Shown in pieces: positions 28,575-36,892 of a stretch of DNA of 64,000 nt; position 1 is the first letter of the stretch, and each line of letters starts with the position of its first letter. The notes below the pieces were generated by a model. That model was not told the DNA's origin. It was given only the letters and a program-made list of their open reading frames with translations, and ran no database searches. This DNA is from Paenibacillus pabuli NBRC 13638 (lineage in GTDB: Bacteria; Bacillota; Bacilli; Paenibacillales; Paenibacillaceae), in the NCBI RefSeq assembly GCF_001514495.1, contig NZ_BCNM01000001.1:620001-684000 (forward strand). The letters are read 5' to 3'. Both the position numbers and the translations under genes were made by a program.

Positions 28575-29378
28575 ATGTTTAGAGTCATGAGAAAATACGC
28601 ACATTTGTATGGCATGTTCATCAAAAATTGTCTCATTGCCCAGATGGAGTTTCGGGGCAATTTCATGATGAGCCTGCTCGTGGAGTCCGTCTACCTGCTC
28701 GCCAAACTGTTATATGTGCTCGTTGTGTTCCGCACCGATCTTCACGTCGATGGCATACCGCCGGAAGGGCTGCTTCTCTTTATTGGCATGCACACTGTGG
28801 TGACTGGAATGTATGTGGGACTGTTTTTTACCAATTTCACGAAAATTCCAGAATATATCAAGGACGGATCACTGGATTTAATGCTAACGAAGCCGGTTTC
28901 TCTTCAATTTATGGCTTCCCTGCGTTATGTCGATCTGGCACTGCCAATCCCTGATGTGTTGGTTGGTTTCGTCATGATTGGCATTGGCTGGCATGCGATG
29001 GATATACCTCTGACGTTTCTCCAGCTTACCGGGTTTATGCTGCTGTTATTCGTCTCCATTATCATCACATATTGTCTAATGATTATCCCTGCATTGCTGT
29101 CATTTCGGTTCGTTCAGACGGGTTCTGCATCGGAGATCGCCCATTCCGCCTGGGACGCCAACAATTTTCCAATGGCCATATACCCAACTTGGGTCCGGCG
29201 GATCGGTACCTTCGTCATTCCGCTGTTCCTGATTACCAATTTCGGACCGATGTTCCTGCTGGGACAGCTCAGCTGGCTCTATACAGGTCTGGCGCTGGTC
29301 GGTTCGCTTCTACTTTTCACAGTTATACGTGTGCTCTGGAAACAGGCTGTGAAGGGATATAGTAGTGCAAGCAGTTAA
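28575..29378 (+). CDS. ABC-2 exporter permease 2
   Basis: The 267-residue membrane protein of the same family has six hydrophobic segments and the family-typical start (RKYAHLYGMFIKNCLIAQMEFRGNF) and the stretch KIPEYIKDGSLDLMLTKPVS. It starts 12 bases after permease 1, behind a GGGGGG stretch at rather long spacing. Confidence 0.85.
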   Translation: MFRVMRKYAHLYGMFIKNCLIAQMEFRGNFMMSLLVESVYLLAKLLYVLVVFRTDLHVDGIPPEGLLLFIGMHTVVTGMYVGLFFTNFTKIPEYIKDGSLDLMLTKPVSLQFMASLRYVDLALPIPDVLVGFVMIGIGWHAMDIPLTFLQLTGFMLLLFVSIIITYCLMIIPALLSFRFVQTGSASEIAHSAWDANNFPMAIYPTWVRRIGTFVIPLFLITNFGPMFLLGQLSWLYTGLALVGSLLLFTVIRVLWKQAVKGYSSASS

Positions 29379-29444
29379 GTCGGATGCTCGGACGTAAGGT
29401 GAAGTATCCAGGCAAAGACTCAGATATCAGAAGGGGGAGAAAGG

Positions 29445-30488
29445 ATGAATGCTGTTCAGCTTCCCGTGTTGAATCCGCCGCTTAAGGGTTTTTTGCGGTG
29501 GGCTTACACGCTTTCGATTACCAGTGCACATGAGGAAACGAATCCTTGGTATTACAGCAATTTCATTCAGTTGTCCTGCAAGAAAACCTTTCTGGAGGAT
29601 GGAAGACAGTTTTATATCGATTTTTTCCGGGGCCAGCCCAACGAACTGAATTTCAATAATCCGTTTCTGCTCACATGCTCCGTCAATTATACGATTCTGG
29701 AGCACTTGGCACTGGACGCCTGGCCCCCATTTTTTGAAGATCAGATTCGAAGCGGCTATTATTGCATCGTATTTTTGGACGAGTCCAGATTATCGCCAGC
29801 TGCGGCCTACCAAAAAGAAGCGTTTCCTCATCACCTTTTTCTGTACGGTTTCGATGGGGACAAACGCATTTTTGATGCTTCCATGTTTGACCATACGGGA
29901 GTTTACCGCAATGTACAGATTCCGTACACAGAGTTTTTGGATGCTGTCCATTCCATGAGACATCTGCTGAGAGAGGGACTCACCTCGGATCATCACACTT
30001 ATTTTTACAAATACGAGCCGCATTCTCCTTATCCTTTCGATAAAATCGTAGCACTCGACCAGCTGCATGACTATCTGAACGGAGAGACCCATCTGAATCG
30101 CATTAATTACAACCCTGACGACGAACAGGCTTTTGGAATTAACGTCTACGACTATCTGCAAATGTACTATGATGCGGTAGAGAGCAATGATCCTCGGCTT
30201 GGTGACCGTAACGATGTCAGGCATCTTCATGTGCTCTGGGAGCACAAAAAAATGATGCGGGAACGGATTGCCTACTTGGTCGATGGGGGGATGATCCCTT
30301 ACGACGAAAAACTGGTGAATGGTTATCAGGATATAACCACCAGGGCAATGAAGCTGAGGGATCAATACATCCGTCATGAAATTCGTGAAGACAAAGCCGT
30401 GTTTGCGAAGGTAAGGCTCCGATTGGAGGAATTCCGCAAGGAAGAGCCTGTTCTCCTTCAAAGACTAATCTCGTTGCTCGAAAGTTGA
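29445..30488 (+). CDS. BtrH/C39-like protein, last gene of the biosynthetic operon
   Basis: The 347-residue soluble protein is not recognised with certainty. Its N-terminal half recalls the papain-like C39/BtrH_N fold: a Cys in NPFLLTCSVNYTILEHLALD (about residue 77), then GYYCIVFLDESRLSPAAAY, then His in FPHHLFLYGFDGDKRIFDASMF, giving Cys-His-Asp order. The C-terminal third is charged and helical. BtrH moves an acyl group from the carrier protein to an aminoglycoside, so a role as the off-loading acyltransferase is attractive. That role is inference from context and fold-like pattern only. GGGGGAGAAAGG precedes the ATG. Confidence 0.55.
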   Translation: MNAVQLPVLNPPLKGFLRWAYTLSITSAHEETNPWYYSNFIQLSCKKTFLEDGRQFYIDFFRGQPNELNFNNPFLLTCSVNYTILEHLALDAWPPFFEDQIRSGYYCIVFLDESRLSPAAAYQKEAFPHHLFLYGFDGDKRIFDASMFDHTGVYRNVQIPYTEFLDAVHSMRHLLREGLTSDHHTYFYKYEPHSPYPFDKIVALDQLHDYLNGETHLNRINYNPDDEQAFGINVYDYLQMYYDAVESNDPRLGDRNDVRHLHVLWEHKKMMRERIAYLVDGGMIPYDEKLVNGYQDITTRAMKLRDQYIRHEIREDKAVFAKVRLRLEEFRKEEPVLLQRLISLLES

Positions 30489-30510
30489 AAAAGTTGAAGT
30501 GAACACATAC

Positions 30511-30552
30511 AAAACGAGTAGTCCATCCTTTCAAGGATGGCTACTCGTTTTG
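30511..30552 (+). terminator. Terminator of the biosynthetic operon
   Basis: AAAACGAGTAG-TCCATCC pairs with GGATGG-CTACTCGTTTT, a long and near-perfect hairpin 23 bases after the last stop. It closes the operon that begins at 22784. Confidence 0.9.
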
Positions 30553-30678
30553 TTAACTTTGATTCTTCGTATTACAACCAATTTAGTTGTCACCCTGCAA
30601 TTTCAACGTCGTATCTGATTTCTCCAGATCATGCAACGAAATGAGGGTTAAGTATATAAAAATCAGCATTTTGCTGAA

Positions 30679-31518
30679 CTATTTATCACTTGATTTCCCA
30701 TCCAGATCATGGTGAAGTTCGGTAGCAGGGATCATAGGGTCAGGAATTTGTCCCTTAGGGACAGGATTCGAGGTATATACATAGTCACCGCTTCCATCAG
30801 GAGCACTTCCTGTCGCCCATAACCCTTCACTGGATTCTGTTCCCTCGGATAAATTCCAGAACTCATAGGCCTGAGGCTGAGATTCCTGCTCTGCCTCAGG
30901 AGGGAAGGAAGCTGGAACAACGACTCCGTTCTTTTCCTCCAGTTCTTGAATGGCTGCCATCCATTGATACTGGTGGTAACGGTCGCGTGCCAACATTTTA
31001 CGGAAAGTTGCTCGAACGCCTTCATCGGTTGTCATATGGTACAGTCTGGCTACCTGAAGGCGGCCCTGACTTTCGGCATGAAGGTTAGAGCGCATGTCTG
31101 CAAGCAAATTACCGCTTGCCACGATATAAGCTCCATTCCACGGAACACCGTTGGAGTTGGTAGGTAAACCGCCAAGACCACTGACCAGCAGATGTTGCGG
31201 ATTAATTCCACCCATAATTGCAGCAGTCACAGGATCTTCAGCGGCTTTCTGCTGTTCGGCAGGTGTAGCACCATCGAGTAACTGGCTAATCAATGAGCAG
31301 AGCATCTCGACATGACCAATTTCTTCGGTACCAATATCCATGAGCATATCTTTATATTTTTCCTCACCCCGACAATTGAATCCTTGAAAAAGGTACTGCA
31401 TCATGACTGTCATTTCACCAAATTGTCCTCCCAATACTTCTTGAACCTGGCGTGCAAACATGGGATCGGGACGATCTACTTTGACTTCAAATTGCAGCTC
31501 TTTCTGATGTCGAAACAT
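30679..31518 (-). CDS. Manganese catalase
   Basis: The 279-residue protein is a dimanganese catalase. The metal ligands Glu35, Glu66, His69, Glu149 and His182 appear in the family spacing (GGQFGEMTV, GTEEIGHVEML, LHAESQGRLQVARL, RDRYHQYQW). It splits hydrogen peroxide; relatives are common in spore formers. TTGGAGGGA-type spacing precedes the ATG. It stands alone on the minus strand. Confidence 0.93.
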   Translation of the reverse strand: MFRHQKELQFEVKVDRPDPMFARQVQEVLGGQFGEMTVMMQYLFQGFNCRGEEKYKDMLMDIGTEEIGHVEMLCSLISQLLDGATPAEQQKAAEDPVTAAIMGGINPQHLLVSGLGGLPTNSNGVPWNGAYIVASGNLLADMRSNLHAESQGRLQVARLYHMTTDEGVRATFRKMLARDRYHQYQWMAAIQELEEKNGVVVPASFPPEAEQESQPQAYEFWNLSEGTESSEGLWATGSAPDGSGDYVYTSNPVPKGQIPDPMIPATELHHDLDGKSSDK

Positions 31519-31601
31519 GTAAATCCCTCCATATGAATGTCTATTAAATTCAAAATTTAATTAACCTAATCATAGGAAGTTAAACAGAAAAGATAACAAA
31601 A

Positions 31602-31641
31602 AGACCAAGAAGGAGAATTTAATGATTCTCTTTCTTGGTCT
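31602..31641 (-). terminator. Terminator of the DUF3231 gene
   Basis: On the minus strand AGACCAAGAAAGAGAATCAT pairs with its complement and is followed by TTTTTG. It lies 40 bases after the DUF3231 stop. Confidence 0.8.
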
Positions 31642-31681
31642 CACAAATTCACTACAAAATGGTTAGACGCCGCCAGATTAG

Positions 31682-32194
31682 TTACTCCGCGTCCGGCCGT
31701 TTAACTTGAAGCGGCGGGGGAATGAGCCAGCCTTTTTCTTTGGTCAATTGAAGAATTCGGACACCTAAGGCCGTTTTGGTTGCATGGTATTTGGCGAATA
31801 GAGCACCAATATCTTCTCTGATAGACTGACCCATCGTTTGGCTTGCAGCAACCAGGCCCAGCGCTGTATCTGCAGCTACTTTTGCAGCAATCCCTGGATC
31901 CGTGAATCTTGCGCCAGCTGGAATATCTTCCAACTTTACAGGTGGTCTTTCTGGAAGCGTTGGTGCTGGAGCTATGCCATTCTCGGTTAATAGTGCATCG
32001 CATTCTTTAATTTCGAGTTTGGCCTGATCGAGCAGGTCATCTAGAATTTTTTTCAAGTCTTTATCTCCGGCATGGTTCATGAAGGCTTGGTAACAAGATA
32101 CAGCCCCTTTGGCTACCATGGAACATTGCCACACACTATAGATTTCTCCATAATGCATAGGCTCATTTTTGGGGTTACCACTAAGAATACCCAT
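31682..32194 (-). CDS. DUF3231 family protein
   Basis: The 170-residue protein matches one repeat of the DUF3231 family, all-alpha ferritin-like proteins frequent in Bacillales (GAVSCYQAFMNHAGDKDLKKIL; EDIPAGARFTDPGIA; SIREDIGALFAKYHATKTALG). Most members have two such units; this one is single. Function is unknown. ATG at 32194 has GGAGGG 7-8 bases upstream; the frame opens 15 bases earlier. Confidence 0.8.
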   Translation of the reverse strand: MGILSGNPKNEPMHYGEIYSVWQCSMVAKGAVSCYQAFMNHAGDKDLKKILDDLLDQAKLEIKECDALLTENGIAPAPTLPERPPVKLEDIPAGARFTDPGIAAKVAADTALGLVAASQTMGQSIREDIGALFAKYHATKTALGVRILQLTKEKGWLIPPPLQVKRPDAE

Positions 32195-32366
32195 AATTGA
32201 TCCCTCCATCAGGTTAATTTTGCACTGAATTATAGTTTCCTTTGTCCCGAGATCTTATACGGAGGATCGAAAAGATACGAAGGTGATTTATTTATTAACG
32301 TCATAATTATTATGTAAACTAAATTGGTATAGATCTATTTCTTTCATCACCTAAAAAATAGAACAA

Positions 32367-32389
32367 GCCAGCAGTATACGTCTGCTGGC
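32367..32389 (-). terminator. Terminator of the minus-strand amidase gene
   Basis: GCCAGCAG pairs with CTGCTGGC. On the minus strand a TTGTTCTATTTTTT tract follows. Confidence 0.75.
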
Positions 32390-32405
32390 GAGATCTATTG
32401 CATAT

Positions 32406-33902
32406 TTATGCCGGGAACAACGGATTTCCATTCATCCCGATCCAAAGCTCTGAGGCTTCCAGCTGTCCAGCCAGATGGAGCAGCCAATCCTCACGTCCTT
32501 TGGTTGCCATTACTTGAACCCCCATAGGCAAGCCTTCTGAAGTTGTGTGCAGTGGCACACTCATAGCTGGTTGTCCTGTAAGATTGGCAAGTTGAGTGAA
32601 CGGTGTATACGTTAGACTGGGCTCAAACATCTCGTATATTAACTGCTGCTGCTCGATATGGTTTAATTCACTGATACGCATCAGGTTCTGAATCTGTTCG
32701 TCATGAGGCGTCAATTCGCCGACCTTGGGCGCAGGAAAAGCATTGACGGGTGTCACAAAGAAATCATATCGCTCGAACAACGTGGACATTTGAGCTGCAG
32801 CAACATCCCATTCGGCAAGACTGTGCACGAATTCCGCAGCAGATACTTTTTTGCCGGCTTCAGCCAGAACCCAGGATTCAATTTCCATGTCATTCGCTGT
32901 TAGTGCTCTGCCCATGGATCGTTCCATGGAAGATATCATCGCAGCCATTTCGCCGCTATTCATCATGTAATAGTTCTCCATCAGCTTGACTCCATTGACC
33001 GGACTAAGCATTTCTTCAACATGATGACCTTGTTTTTCCAGCCAGCGAATAAGCTTGTAGACTGCTTCTTTGGCTTCTTCACTAACAGGTGTGCCTACCG
33101 GTGAATCGGTCGTATATGCAATCTTCAGTTTACGTTGATGTGGATAGTTCATGTCAGCAAGGTAGCTCCCTGGGAAGAGAGGAGTATGAAACGCTGCCTC
33201 CGCTTGAATGACTTGCAGCGTATCAAGCAGGGCAGCACTGTCCCGAACAGAACGGGATAAGGCAAAGTCAATAGATGCACCCTGCCATTGACGGCCAACA
33301 CCAGGGCCGACGGGAGTGCGCCCACGGGTGGGCTTCAGTCCAAACAACCCGCTGAATGAAGCGGGAATGCGGATCGAACCGCCCCCGTCACTGGCTCCGG
33401 CAAGCGGAACAATGCCTGAAGCTACAGCAGCAGCGGCACCCCCGCTTGAACCACCGGGTGAGTGATGGATATTCCAGGGATTCCGACTTGGGCCGTGCAG
33501 GCGAGGTTCGGTAATATTTTTTAAGCCAAACTCCGGCGTATTGGTGTGTCCAATGATGATAAATCCTGCTTCACGTAGTCGAGTGACATAATTCGAATTG
33601 CGGATTGAGCGATGCTTGCTGAACAATCGGGAGCCTGAGGTCAGGATTTCGCCCTCGAGCGATTGGGAAATATCTTTCAAGAGCAGGGGGACGCCGGCGA
33701 ATGGTTGTTCACCCGGTCGAACGAGGCCTGCTTCCTGACGTGCACGTGTCTCATATGTACGGACCACCGCATTAACCTGAGGATTTACTTCTTCCATGCG
33801 TGCAAATGCCGCTTCCAGTAATTCAACGGGGGAAACCTCTCGGGATCGAATCAGTTCTGCCAAACCTACGGCATCATAGGAAGTATATGAAAATGAAGAC
33901 AT
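32406..33902 (-). CDS. Amidase-signature hydrolase
   Basis: The 498-residue enzyme has the triad Lys76 (LLLKDISQ), Ser152 in GGSSGGA and Ser176 in SDGGGSIR. It is a different branch from the island amidase at 3823 and has no small GatC-like partner gene. The substrate is unknown. The ATG at 33902 has AGAGAGGAA upstream; the longer frame to 33932 lacks a site. Confidence 0.88.
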   Translation of the reverse strand: MSSFSYTSYDAVGLAELIRSREVSPVELLEAAFARMEEVNPQVNAVVRTYETRARQEAGLVRPGEQPFAGVPLLLKDISQSLEGEILTSGSRLFSKHRSIRNSNYVTRLREAGFIIIGHTNTPEFGLKNITEPRLHGPSRNPWNIHHSPGGSSGGAAAAVASGIVPLAGASDGGGSIRIPASFSGLFGLKPTRGRTPVGPGVGRQWQGASIDFALSRSVRDSAALLDTLQVIQAEAAFHTPLFPGSYLADMNYPHQRKLKIAYTTDSPVGTPVSEEAKEAVYKLIRWLEKQGHHVEEMLSPVNGVKLMENYYMMNSGEMAAMISSMERSMGRALTANDMEIESWVLAEAGKKVSAAEFVHSLAEWDVAAAQMSTLFERYDFFVTPVNAFPAPKVGELTPHDEQIQNLMRISELNHIEQQQLIYEMFEPSLTYTPFTQLANLTGQPAMSVPLHTTSEGLPMGVQVMATKGREDWLLHLAGQLEASELWIGMNGNPLFPA

Positions 33903-34021
33903 GATGATCGTTCCTCTCTGAATATAATTCATCTATATTATCCATATCTCATCGTACCATCGCAGTCGATAAAAGCATACATGAAAATAGAATCAGAGAT
34001 TAGTTCTTATACGCATATATC

Positions 34022-34060
34022 GAAAAGCACTGGTCATCCATTCGGACGACCAGTGCTTTT
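34022..34060. terminator. Terminator downstream of the riboswitch-controlled EamA gene
   Basis: GAAAAGCACTGGTC pairs with GACCAGTGCTTTT around a 10-base loop. It is on the 3' side of the minus-strand EamA gene. Confidence 0.75.
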
Positions 34061-34102
34061 GACATTAACTTTTACTATATTTATATTGTGGATAACATGC
34101 AT

Positions 34103-35083
34103 TCACTCTGTACGAAGCTTTGGTGCAGCATCAGAAATAGTCGATGAGCGTTCCTGTTGTTTGGAGATGGCGAACAGTGCAATCCAGATGAGGATAAATC
34201 CAACCAATTGCTCCCAGGTAATCAATGTACGGAAAGCAATCCAGTTGACCAGCACTCCGGCCATCGGGAAGCTTAGTTCCGCGAGCGTGGCGACAGAGGC
34301 TTTGGTGGAGGACAGCCCTTTGTAATATAACAGCAGACTCAGTAATCCTGGTAACAATGCTTGACCCAGAATATTGAGTGCTACAGCGGCCTGTTCGCCT
34401 GTTCCGGAAGGGAGGGTCCACGCAGCACCCTCGTTCCATGTCATAAAGATCAGCAATGGCAAGGCAACGACAAAGCGCAGGGAGGTGACCGTTTCATAAC
34501 GGGTTTGCCCCAGCATCAGCCGGCCCATAACGGTTGAACCTCCCCATAAGGCAGCAGCGCCCAGCGATAGCAAACTGCCGGCATGAACCCAGTTATCCCA
34601 GTTCCCAAGGGGAAGGGTGAATCCGAACGTCAGCAGATATGTTCCTGCAAGTGCAATGATAAACAGTCCACCAAAACGACGAGGTAATGTTTCCTTCAAC
34701 AGCAGCTTTGCCAGAACGATCGCAAATAGCGGCTGCATCTTTTGCAACAACAAGACGGTGTTGGGATCGTTATGTGTAAGCGCAAGTGTAAACAATACCG
34801 TGGCGAGAGCTGATCCGCCCCAGGAGATAAAAATCACGGCAATCCAGTGGCGTGCACGCAGGTTTTTCAGATCTGCCCGAAACTTCCACAGCACGGGGAT
34901 TGCCACGAGGCTGACAATAATATGTTCCACAAGCACTATCTGAGTGGATGTCATCGTTTTGAGCAAAATAATGCGGAATAACGGATCTACACCCCAAAGG
35001 GCAGCGCCGAGAACAACCAGCCAGAATCCGGTATTACTTCGTTCCTTGCGATAAACCGTTGATGCAGATTGGGTCTTTTCCAT
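34103..35083 (-). CDS. EamA/DMT transporter under an FMN riboswitch, candidate flavin carrier
   Basis: The 326-residue membrane protein has ten hydrophobic segments in two EamA halves (TGFWLVVLGAALWGVDPLFRI; LSFPMAGVLVNWIAFRTLITW). The ATG at 35083 has GAAGGAG 8 bases upstream. Its leader is an FMN riboswitch with terminator, so expression should fall when FMN is plentiful. RibN, an EamA-type riboflavin transporter, is the family precedent, so riboflavin uptake is a reasonable inference. The protein is not RibU-like. Confidence 0.85.
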   Translation of the reverse strand: MEKTQSASTVYRKERSNTGFWLVVLGAALWGVDPLFRIILLKTMTSTQIVLVEHIIVSLVAIPVLWKFRADLKNLRARHWIAVIFISWGGSALATVLFTLALTHNDPNTVLLLQKMQPLFAIVLAKLLLKETLPRRFGGLFIIALAGTYLLTFGFTLPLGNWDNWVHAGSLLSLGAAALWGGSTVMGRLMLGQTRYETVTSLRFVVALPLLIFMTWNEGAAWTLPSGTGEQAAVALNILGQALLPGLLSLLLYYKGLSSTKASVATLAELSFPMAGVLVNWIAFRTLITWEQLVGFILIWIALFAISKQQERSSTISDAAPKLRTE

Positions 35084-35133
35084 ATTCAGGACTCCTTCGT
35101 CAGAACACGGAATCTTCAGTTGGCAAAATCGAC

Positions 35134-35173
35134 AAAAGCCCCCGTTTTGGTATACACCAAATAAACGGGGGCT
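35134..35173 (-). terminator. Riboswitch expression-platform terminator
   Basis: AGCCCCCGTTT pairs with AAACGGGGGCT around about 15 loop bases; on the minus strand TTTTGTCGATTTT follows. It lies between the FMN aptamer and the EamA start. Confidence 0.88.
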
Positions 35174-35230
35174 CAATCATGGACATGCCGTAAGGAAATA
35201 AGACTTCCCGGAATGGCATGTCAATGTGTT

Positions 35231-35380
35231 GATCTTCTCTCATCCGGACTGTACCGTCGGCCTTGGAATCACACCAAGTCAGTCGCTGAATATCCAAAGC
35301 CTGGTCAAACAGCGAGTCGCGGGCTGGTTCTATAAGAACATCACCGCCGGTCGGGAATTGCACCCTACCCCGAAGATCCT
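35231..35380 (-). ncRNA. FMN riboswitch (RFN element)
   Basis: The minus strand shows the conserved RFN blocks in order: ATCTTCGGGG then AGGGTGCAATTCCCGACC then GGCGGT at the 5' end, GCCGACGGTACAGTCCGGATG and AGAGAAGAT at the 3' end. These are the P1 and junction signatures of the FMN aptamer. The terminator at 35134-35173 completes the switch. Confidence 0.92.
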
Positions 35381-35464
35381 ATTCAATTAGATTGTGTATT
35401 GAACAAGCTGTAACATTAATAAGTTCATCTTATTCCTGTAAGCGCTAGCAGTTCAAGTGTTTTT

Positions 35465-35962
35465 TTAGAATATGATTTTCCAGCTTCCCTGTTGTCTGCG
35501 CAGTAGTACAATCTGGCCTGCATGATAGGCATCGTGAAGGACCCAGCGGGCAAGTTGATGTGCCCATTTTGCATCGGAATCCATGTAAGGGGCTTCGAGA
35601 TCAGATTCTTCTAATGAAGCGATCTGTTCCCGAAACTGTCCGGCTAATTGAATTGTATTATGCATAAGAGTACTCCAGCCATCGGTATCAGAAGGGTCCC
35701 CGGAACTTCCGAAGGTGGATTCATTATTTTCGGCAGGTGCTTCGGAAGGTGTTCTACCCTGCATACGACTCAACAACCGATGGTTGTAATAATACATATG
35801 GTTAACCAACTGCCAGATGCTTAATCCACCGGATGATGGAACCCAGGCTGCCTGTTCTGCAGTAAGTCCTTCGAGCGCCTTGGACAAAGGCACAATCCAA
35901 TTACACTGATCCCAAGTGTCATCTTTCTGAATAAGCAATAGATCTTTTGCCGTTGTAGTCAT
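35465..35962 (-). CDS. DinB-family protein
   Basis: The 165-residue four-helix protein belongs to the DinB/YfiT-like superfamily. The three His expected at the metal site appear in WQLVNHMYYYNHRLL and RWVLHDAYHAGQI. Members often are thiol-dependent transferases or stress proteins; the activity of this one is unknown. AGGGAGG precedes the ATG. It is divergent from the CGNR-type gene, with paired operators between them. Confidence 0.82.
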   Translation of the reverse strand: MTTTAKDLLLIQKDDTWDQCNWIVPLSKALEGLTAEQAAWVPSSGGLSIWQLVNHMYYYNHRLLSRMQGRTPSEAPAENNESTFGSSGDPSDTDGWSTLMHNTIQLAGQFREQIASLEESDLEAPYMDSDAKWAHQLARWVLHDAYHAGQIVLLRRQQGSWKIIF

Positions 35963-35990
35963 TGATTTTTCCTCCCTAAAATGAATTTCG

Positions 35991-36081
35991 TGTAACTAGC
36001 TAAAATGCTTAAATGTGGTTACAATTAATATAACTCAAATCGGATTGAATGTAACTATTTTTTTAAATTTAGATGGTTACA
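35991..36081. promoter_or_regulatory. Two inverted TGTAACYA / TRGTTACA pairs
   Basis: TGTAACTA at 35991-35998 faces TGGTTACA at 36016-36023, and the same pair recurs at 36050-36057 and 36074-36081. The arms are 17 and 16 bases apart. One pair sits over the dinB-side start region, the other just before the CGNR ribosome site, so a common regulator of both genes is likely. Confidence 0.55.
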
Positions 36082-36098
36082 TTTTAGCGGAGGTATGT

Positions 36099-36662
36099 AT
36101 GGACAGACTATGGACTGATTTTGTGAATAGTGATTATCATGACTGGCGTGGCGGGGATCGTTCGGAGGACAGACTGGGCAAAAAGGAGTGGCAGCAACGT
36201 TTTCTGGATGAATGGGAAATGAGCGCACCTGTGCCAGCATCTCCTGAAGATGAGAGAACATTGAGAAACTTCAGAAATGAATTGCAACTTCTTGCAATTC
36301 GTTTATCTGCTGGAGACTCATTGATGGATAAAGACTTAGAATGGCTTAATGCCATGATGAGTGAAGGTCAAGTCACCAGAAGACTGAATTCTGAAATAGA
36401 TGAGGGGCTCAAACTTTCGCTGATTCCAGTCTGGGCTCATTGGCAGCAGGTAGTGGCTGAAGTCGCAGCTGATTTTGCCAATACACTGGTTAAAGGGGGT
36501 GGAGGGAGGATACGAATCTGTGATAATTCGGATTGCCGCTGGATTTTCTATGATGATACGCGCAGTCGCACCCAGAAATATTGTGATGACAAGATGTGCG
36601 GCAATTTGATGAAGGTTAGAAGGTTCCGGGCAAAAAAGAAGGTGGATCCGCAGAAGGAGTAA
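36099..36662 (+). CDS. CGNR zinc-finger (ABATE-type) protein
   Basis: The 187-residue protein has an N-terminal ABATE-like helical region and a C-terminal zinc finger with CDNSDC and YCDDKMCGNLMKVRRFR, the CGNR signature. Members are thought to be stress-responsive DNA-binding regulators. ATG at 36099 has GCGGAGG 6 bases upstream; the frame opens earlier (GTG 36015) without a site. It probably regulates itself and the divergent dinB-like gene (inference). Confidence 0.85.
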   Translation: MDRLWTDFVNSDYHDWRGGDRSEDRLGKKEWQQRFLDEWEMSAPVPASPEDERTLRNFRNELQLLAIRLSAGDSLMDKDLEWLNAMMSEGQVTRRLNSEIDEGLKLSLIPVWAHWQQVVAEVAADFANTLVKGGGGRIRICDNSDCRWIFYDDTRSRTQKYCDDKMCGNLMKVRRFRAKKKVDPQKE

Positions 36663-36892
36663 GATGATGCACCAGAAAGTAAGGTTTTTTGTTCGTTAAG
36701 CAACGAAAATACTTGAGTTGAACCAGAAGCATGCTTGAAATGGAAATATCTCACTCCATAAATTGAATATTTCCATTAGTTTCTATATAATGTATATGTA
36801 CTTAAAATATTTCAGCTGGTTATTCAGGTGAAGATCAATAACTGTATTTCAAGCGTATATCCAACAAAAAACAATGATTGGAGATGTGTCTT

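Noticed and set aside
22784..30488. Butirosin gene cluster
   Set aside because: Only carrier, ligase, SPASM and BtrH-like analogues are present; the 2-deoxystreptamine genes are absent.
35100..35363. 87-residue minus-strand frame upstream of the EamA gene
   Set aside because: It coincides with the FMN riboswitch and terminator.
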